From Spirochaeta sp. (GTDB lineage: Bacteria; Spirochaetota; Spirochaetia; DSM-27196; SLAA01), in NCBI GenBank assembly GCA_020201015.1, contig JAIVHN010000201.1, positions 1-8,467 on the forward strand: a stretch of 8,467 nt of DNA, in the 5' to 3' direction. The position numbers and the translations under genes are program-made. The notes below the pieces were generated by a model. It worked only from the letters and a program-made list of their open reading frames with translations, did not search any database and was not told where the DNA came from. Below are positions 6,618-8,467 of the stretch, piece after piece; the stretch's first letter is position 1, and every line of letters starts with the position of its first letter.

Positions 6618-7001
6618 CTAATTCGAGGGAGTTTCCTCAAAGACTTCAGGAGACATGAGGTCGTCTAACTCACCTTCGTTGTCTAAATCACCCTCTTCTA
6701 CCTCCCACCAAGGAACGGCATCCCCTTGTTCCATACGACGAGCGGCAGCTTCTACATTGCCGGTATCAGGCGTGCGATTTAAAAAGGCAACACCAAACGA
6801 AGACAGGAAAAATACCGCACCAATTATCGATGTAGTTTTTGTTAGAATATTTCCAGACCGATTTCCGACCTGCGACGCGCCACCGCCACCGAAGATACCG
6901 CCAAGACCGTCACTGCTCTCTTCTTGAATCATAACAAGACCTATGAGTAAAAGCGCGCTCAACACGAAGAAAACCAGTAGTAGAATAGACAAGAAACCCA
7001 T
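6618..7001 (-). CDS. secG: SecG subunit of the SecYEG translocon
   Basis: SecG is the small accessory subunit of the SecYEG export channel and aids SecA-driven translocation across the inner membrane. At 127 residues, two transmembrane helices are seen at about 3-24 and 56-74. Between them is the cytoplasmic loop with the family signature: MIQEESSDGLGGIFGGGGAS, then the conserved RSGNILTKTT. The C-terminal tail (75-127) is strongly acidic (VEEGDLDNEGELDDL) and longer than in E. coli SecG. The ATG at 7001-6999 has GAGG 11 nt upstream. The gene follows tpiA by 54 bp, the order known from Borrelia (secG-tpiA-pgk, from memory), and tpiA and secG are neighbours in several other phyla too. Confidence 0.95.
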   Translation of the reverse strand: MGFLSILLLVFFVLSALLLIGLVMIQEESSDGLGGIFGGGGASQVGNRSGNILTKTTSIIGAVFFLSSFGVAFLNRTPDTGNVEAAARRMEQGDAVPWWEVEEGDLDNEGELDDLMSPEVFEETPSN

Positions 7002-7037
7002 AAACTCTTTAACCTCACGTACATGGTGCGTTCATAA

Positions 7038-7053
7038 ACACGGACAACCGTGT
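7038..7053 (-). repeat. 6-bp inverted repeat immediately after tpiA
   Basis: ACACGG and CCGTGT pair around a 4-nt loop; the stem starts 2 nt after the tpiA TAA stop. On the coding strand the right arm runs into TTATGAACG, a very short U stretch, so termination would be weak at best. It occupies the first part of the tpiA-secG gap; the rest holds the secG ribosome-binding site. Confidence 0.5.
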
Positions 7054-7055
7054 CG

Positions 7056-7808
7056 TTATTGATCGAATCTGACAATTGGGACGAAGTCAGCCGCCTTGAG
7101 TGCAGCGCCGCCAACGAGCGCGCCATCGATATCGGCCTCGGCCATTAATCCCTTTACGTTATTAGGCTTTACCGAACCACCGTACTGGATAATCATGTTC
7201 TCTGCAGCCTGTGCCGAGTACAGCTCGCCAATTCGCTCACGAACAATACGGTGTGCTTCCTCCGCATCATCCGGTGTGGCAGTCTTGCCGGTGCCGATTG
7301 CCCAAACCGGCTCATATGCAATAGTAACCCGACCAAGGGCCTTCTCGTCAAGCCCACGCAAGCCGGAGTCGATCTGACGAACAACAACGTCCTTGAGCTG
7401 ACCACTTTCACGCTGTCCCAAGGTTTCACCAATGCAGAGAATGACCTCCATACCCTGCTCAAGCGCTAACAGAACTTTAGAGTTAATGAGCTCATCGCTC
7501 TCACCATATACATGACGCCGTTCGGAGTGGCCCAAAATGACTAGCTTAACACCTATATCCAGTAACATTCGTGCCGAAATTTCACCTGTGTGGGCACCCT
7601 CAAGTTCGACAGCCATATTTTGCGCCGCAACCTCAATTTCGCTCCCCTTAAGCGCTTCAACAACGGTCGCAAGCGCGGTGAAAGGTGGAGCTACCGCAAC
7701 CCGATGGGGAGCGCTGCCAATTCCATCGCGCAACTCCGCAGCAAGCGCTTGGGCTTCGTCTACGGTTTTGTGCATTTTCCAGTTTCCCGCAATAAATGGT
7801 TTTCGCAT
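7056..7808 (-). CDS. tpiA: Triosephosphate isomerase
   Basis: A cytoplasmic glycolytic enzyme interconverting dihydroxyacetone phosphate and glyceraldehyde 3-phosphate. The 250-residue length is standard. Catalytic residues are all visible: N9 and K11 (AGNWKMH), H94 (ILGHSERR) and E166 (IAYEPVWAIGTG), followed by the flexible loop 6 lid (about 167-177) and the phosphate-binding YGGSV (209-213) and LVGGA motifs. The ATG at 7808-7806 has a strong GAGAGG 8 nt upstream. It lies 128 bp downstream of pgk, which acts two steps further along lower glycolysis, and that gap contains two hairpins. Nothing unusual is seen in the protein. Confidence 0.99.
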   Translation of the reverse strand: MRKPFIAGNWKMHKTVDEAQALAAELRDGIGSAPHRVAVAPPFTALATVVEALKGSEIEVAAQNMAVELEGAHTGEISARMLLDIGVKLVILGHSERRHVYGESDELINSKVLLALEQGMEVILCIGETLGQRESGQLKDVVVRQIDSGLRGLDEKALGRVTIAYEPVWAIGTGKTATPDDAEEAHRIVRERIGELYSAQAAENMIIQYGGSVKPNNVKGLMAEADIDGALVGGAALKAADFVPIVRFDQ

Positions 7809-7838
7809 AATTTCATCCTCTCATTAAGCCTGTATACA

Positions 7839-7866
7839 GCACCGGGCCGCATAGGCGGCCCGGTGC
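7839..7866 (-). repeat. GC-rich perfect 12-bp hairpin between pgk and tpiA
   Basis: GCACCGGGCCGC and GCGGCCCGGTGC form a perfect 12-bp, very GC-rich stem with a 4-nt loop. On the coding strand the stem is followed by TGTATACAGG (which contains the 8-bp palindrome TGTATACA) and not by a run of U, so a classical intrinsic terminator is not shown. It ends 30 bp before the tpiA start. A role in partial termination, RNA processing or protecting the pgk mRNA 3' end is inferred. Confidence 0.8.
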
Positions 7867-7870
7867 ATCT

Positions 7871-7887
7871 GCCGTACTTGCTACGGC
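7871..7887. repeat. Second pgk-tpiA hairpin, 6-bp stem
   Basis: GCCGTA and TACGGC pair around a 5-nt loop, only 4 nt from the 12-bp hairpin. In the plus direction it is followed by CTTTTCATTT, which looks terminator-like, but no plus-strand gene ends here. In the minus direction it stands 49 nt after the pgk stop and just ahead of the stronger hairpin, giving two tandem stems in the pgk trailer. Confidence 0.55.
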
Positions 7888-7936
7888 CTTTTCATTTACC
7901 TGTGTATGTCACGCGTACATTGAGCATTGCGGTGTC

Positions 7937-8467
7937 CTACTCTTCAAGCGCAGCGATACCGGGAAGTACTTTGCCTTCAAGAAACTCAAGCGACGCGCCG
8001 CCTCCGGTTGATACATGGCTCATTCGCTCGGACAACTGGAATTTATTTGCTGCTGCAACCGAGTCACCGCCGCCAACAATACTAGTTCCCTGGCACTCGG
8101 CAATAGCCTTTGCTACTTCAAGGGTTCCGCCTGCAAAGTTGTCAAACTCAAACACGCCCATTGGTCCGTTCCAAAGCACGGTTTTTGCACCGCCTATGAC
8201 CTCTTTGAACTTCGCGACCGTTTTCGGTCCGATGTCCATGCCCATTTTGCCGTCAGGAATGTCAACGCTATCGACTGCTTCGGGCGCGGCGTTCTCGGAG
8301 AACTCCGACGCTACAATATGATCAAGCGGCAGAAGCACCTCAACCCCTTTTTCTTTGGCCTTGTCTAAGAGTGACTTAGCCGTATCAAGGTGATCTTCTT
8401 CAAGCAGCGATGAGCCTACCGAGTGACCCATGACCTTGAGAAAGGTGTACGCCATTCCACCGCCAAT
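7937..8467 (-). CDS. pgk: Phosphoglycerate kinase, C-terminal part (5' end beyond window)
   Basis: A glycolytic enzyme making ATP and 3-phosphoglycerate from 1,3-bisphosphoglycerate and ADP. Only the last 176 residues are present, under half of a normal enzyme of about 400. The frame runs open to the window edge (IGGGMAYTFL), so an internal ATG at 8455 is not the start. The fragment is the nucleotide-binding domain: VLWNGPMGVFE, whose glutamate contacts the ATP ribose, then SIVGGGDSVAAAN, then the closing STGGGASLEFLEGKVLPGI, which is the hinge and phosphate-binding helix region. It ends normally with LEE and a stop. By analogy with Borrelia, gapdh may lie upstream, outside the window. Confidence 0.98.
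   Translation of the reverse strand: MGGGMAYTFLKVMGHSVGSSLLEEDHLDTAKSLLDKAKEKGVEVLLPLDHIVASEFSENAAPEAVDSVDIPDGKMGMDIGPKTVAKFKEVIGGAKTVLWNGPMGVFEFDNFAGGTLEVAKAIAECQGTSIVGGGDSVAAANKFQLSERMSHVSTGGGASLEFLEGKVLPGIAALEE

Noticed and set aside
7871..7890. Intrinsic terminator on the plus strand (stem followed by CTTTT)
   Set aside because: No plus-strand gene leads into it; the stem is short and its T-rich flank is more simply the sequence between pgk and the stronger hairpin.
7590..8321. Long plus-strand open frame of 243 codons antisense to tpiA and pgk
   Set aside because: It lies over two unmistakable genes and their intergenic hairpins, has no recognisable domain or ribosome-binding site, and is a by-product of codon use in the true frames.
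7937..8455. A separate short gene beginning at the ATG at 8455
   Set aside because: The frame stays open to the window edge with conserved phosphoglycerate kinase residues (IGGG) ahead of this methionine, so it is internal to pgk.

Overview
The window is almost completely coding, and every gene reads leftward on the minus strand. In transcription order, from high to low coordinates, they are: pgk (its beginning lies beyond the window), tpiA, secG, a 138-residue flavodoxin-fold-like protein, a J-domain protein, a SurA/PrsA-type parvulin chaperone, nusB, a membrane-anchored TPR-like protein, map, and htrA/degP (its end lies beyond the window). I see no credible plus-strand gene, tRNA, rRNA, CRISPR array or insertion sequence.

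The best fit is a spirochaete (Spirochaetota, probably a free-living Spirochaeta-like lineage of medium GC). From memory, Borrelia burgdorferi carries htrA-map-hypothetical-nusB-SurA-like (BB0104-BB0108) and secG-tpiA-pgk (BB0054-BB0056) in these same orders, as two separate clusters. Here the two clusters stand head to tail, joined by the flavodoxin-like and J-domain genes. The assignment rests on gene order and protein character. No search could be run.

The right part (about 6140-8467) holds glycolysis (Pgk, TpiA), the SecG subunit of the protein export channel, and an unassigned small protein. Its first three gene junctions each carry a perfect inverted repeat on the coding strand: 12 bp and 6 bp between pgk and tpiA, 6 bp right after the tpiA stop, and 10 bp right after the secG stop. 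None has a proper U-tract, so they look more like attenuators, processing sites or mRNA 3'-end stabilisers than full terminators.

The left part (1-6130) has a protein-quality-control theme. It encodes a cytoplasmic J-protein, an exported parvulin chaperone, NusB, a membrane-anchored TPR-like protein, methionine aminopeptidase and an envelope-anchored serine protease with a PDZ domain. The SurA-like gene, nusB and the TPR gene overlap (7 bp and 4 bp), which suggests translational coupling. The only sizeable non-coding gap here (about 150 bp, 5183-5332) separates the J-protein gene from the chaperone gene. It contains 2.5 copies of a 17-bp tandem repeat just upstream of a weak extended -10-like sequence, so it is the best candidate for an internal promoter. 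No wholly new system is evident. The points most worth following are the post-stop hairpin series, the repeat-bearing intergenic region, and the three poorly characterised proteins (138, 265 and 555 residues).
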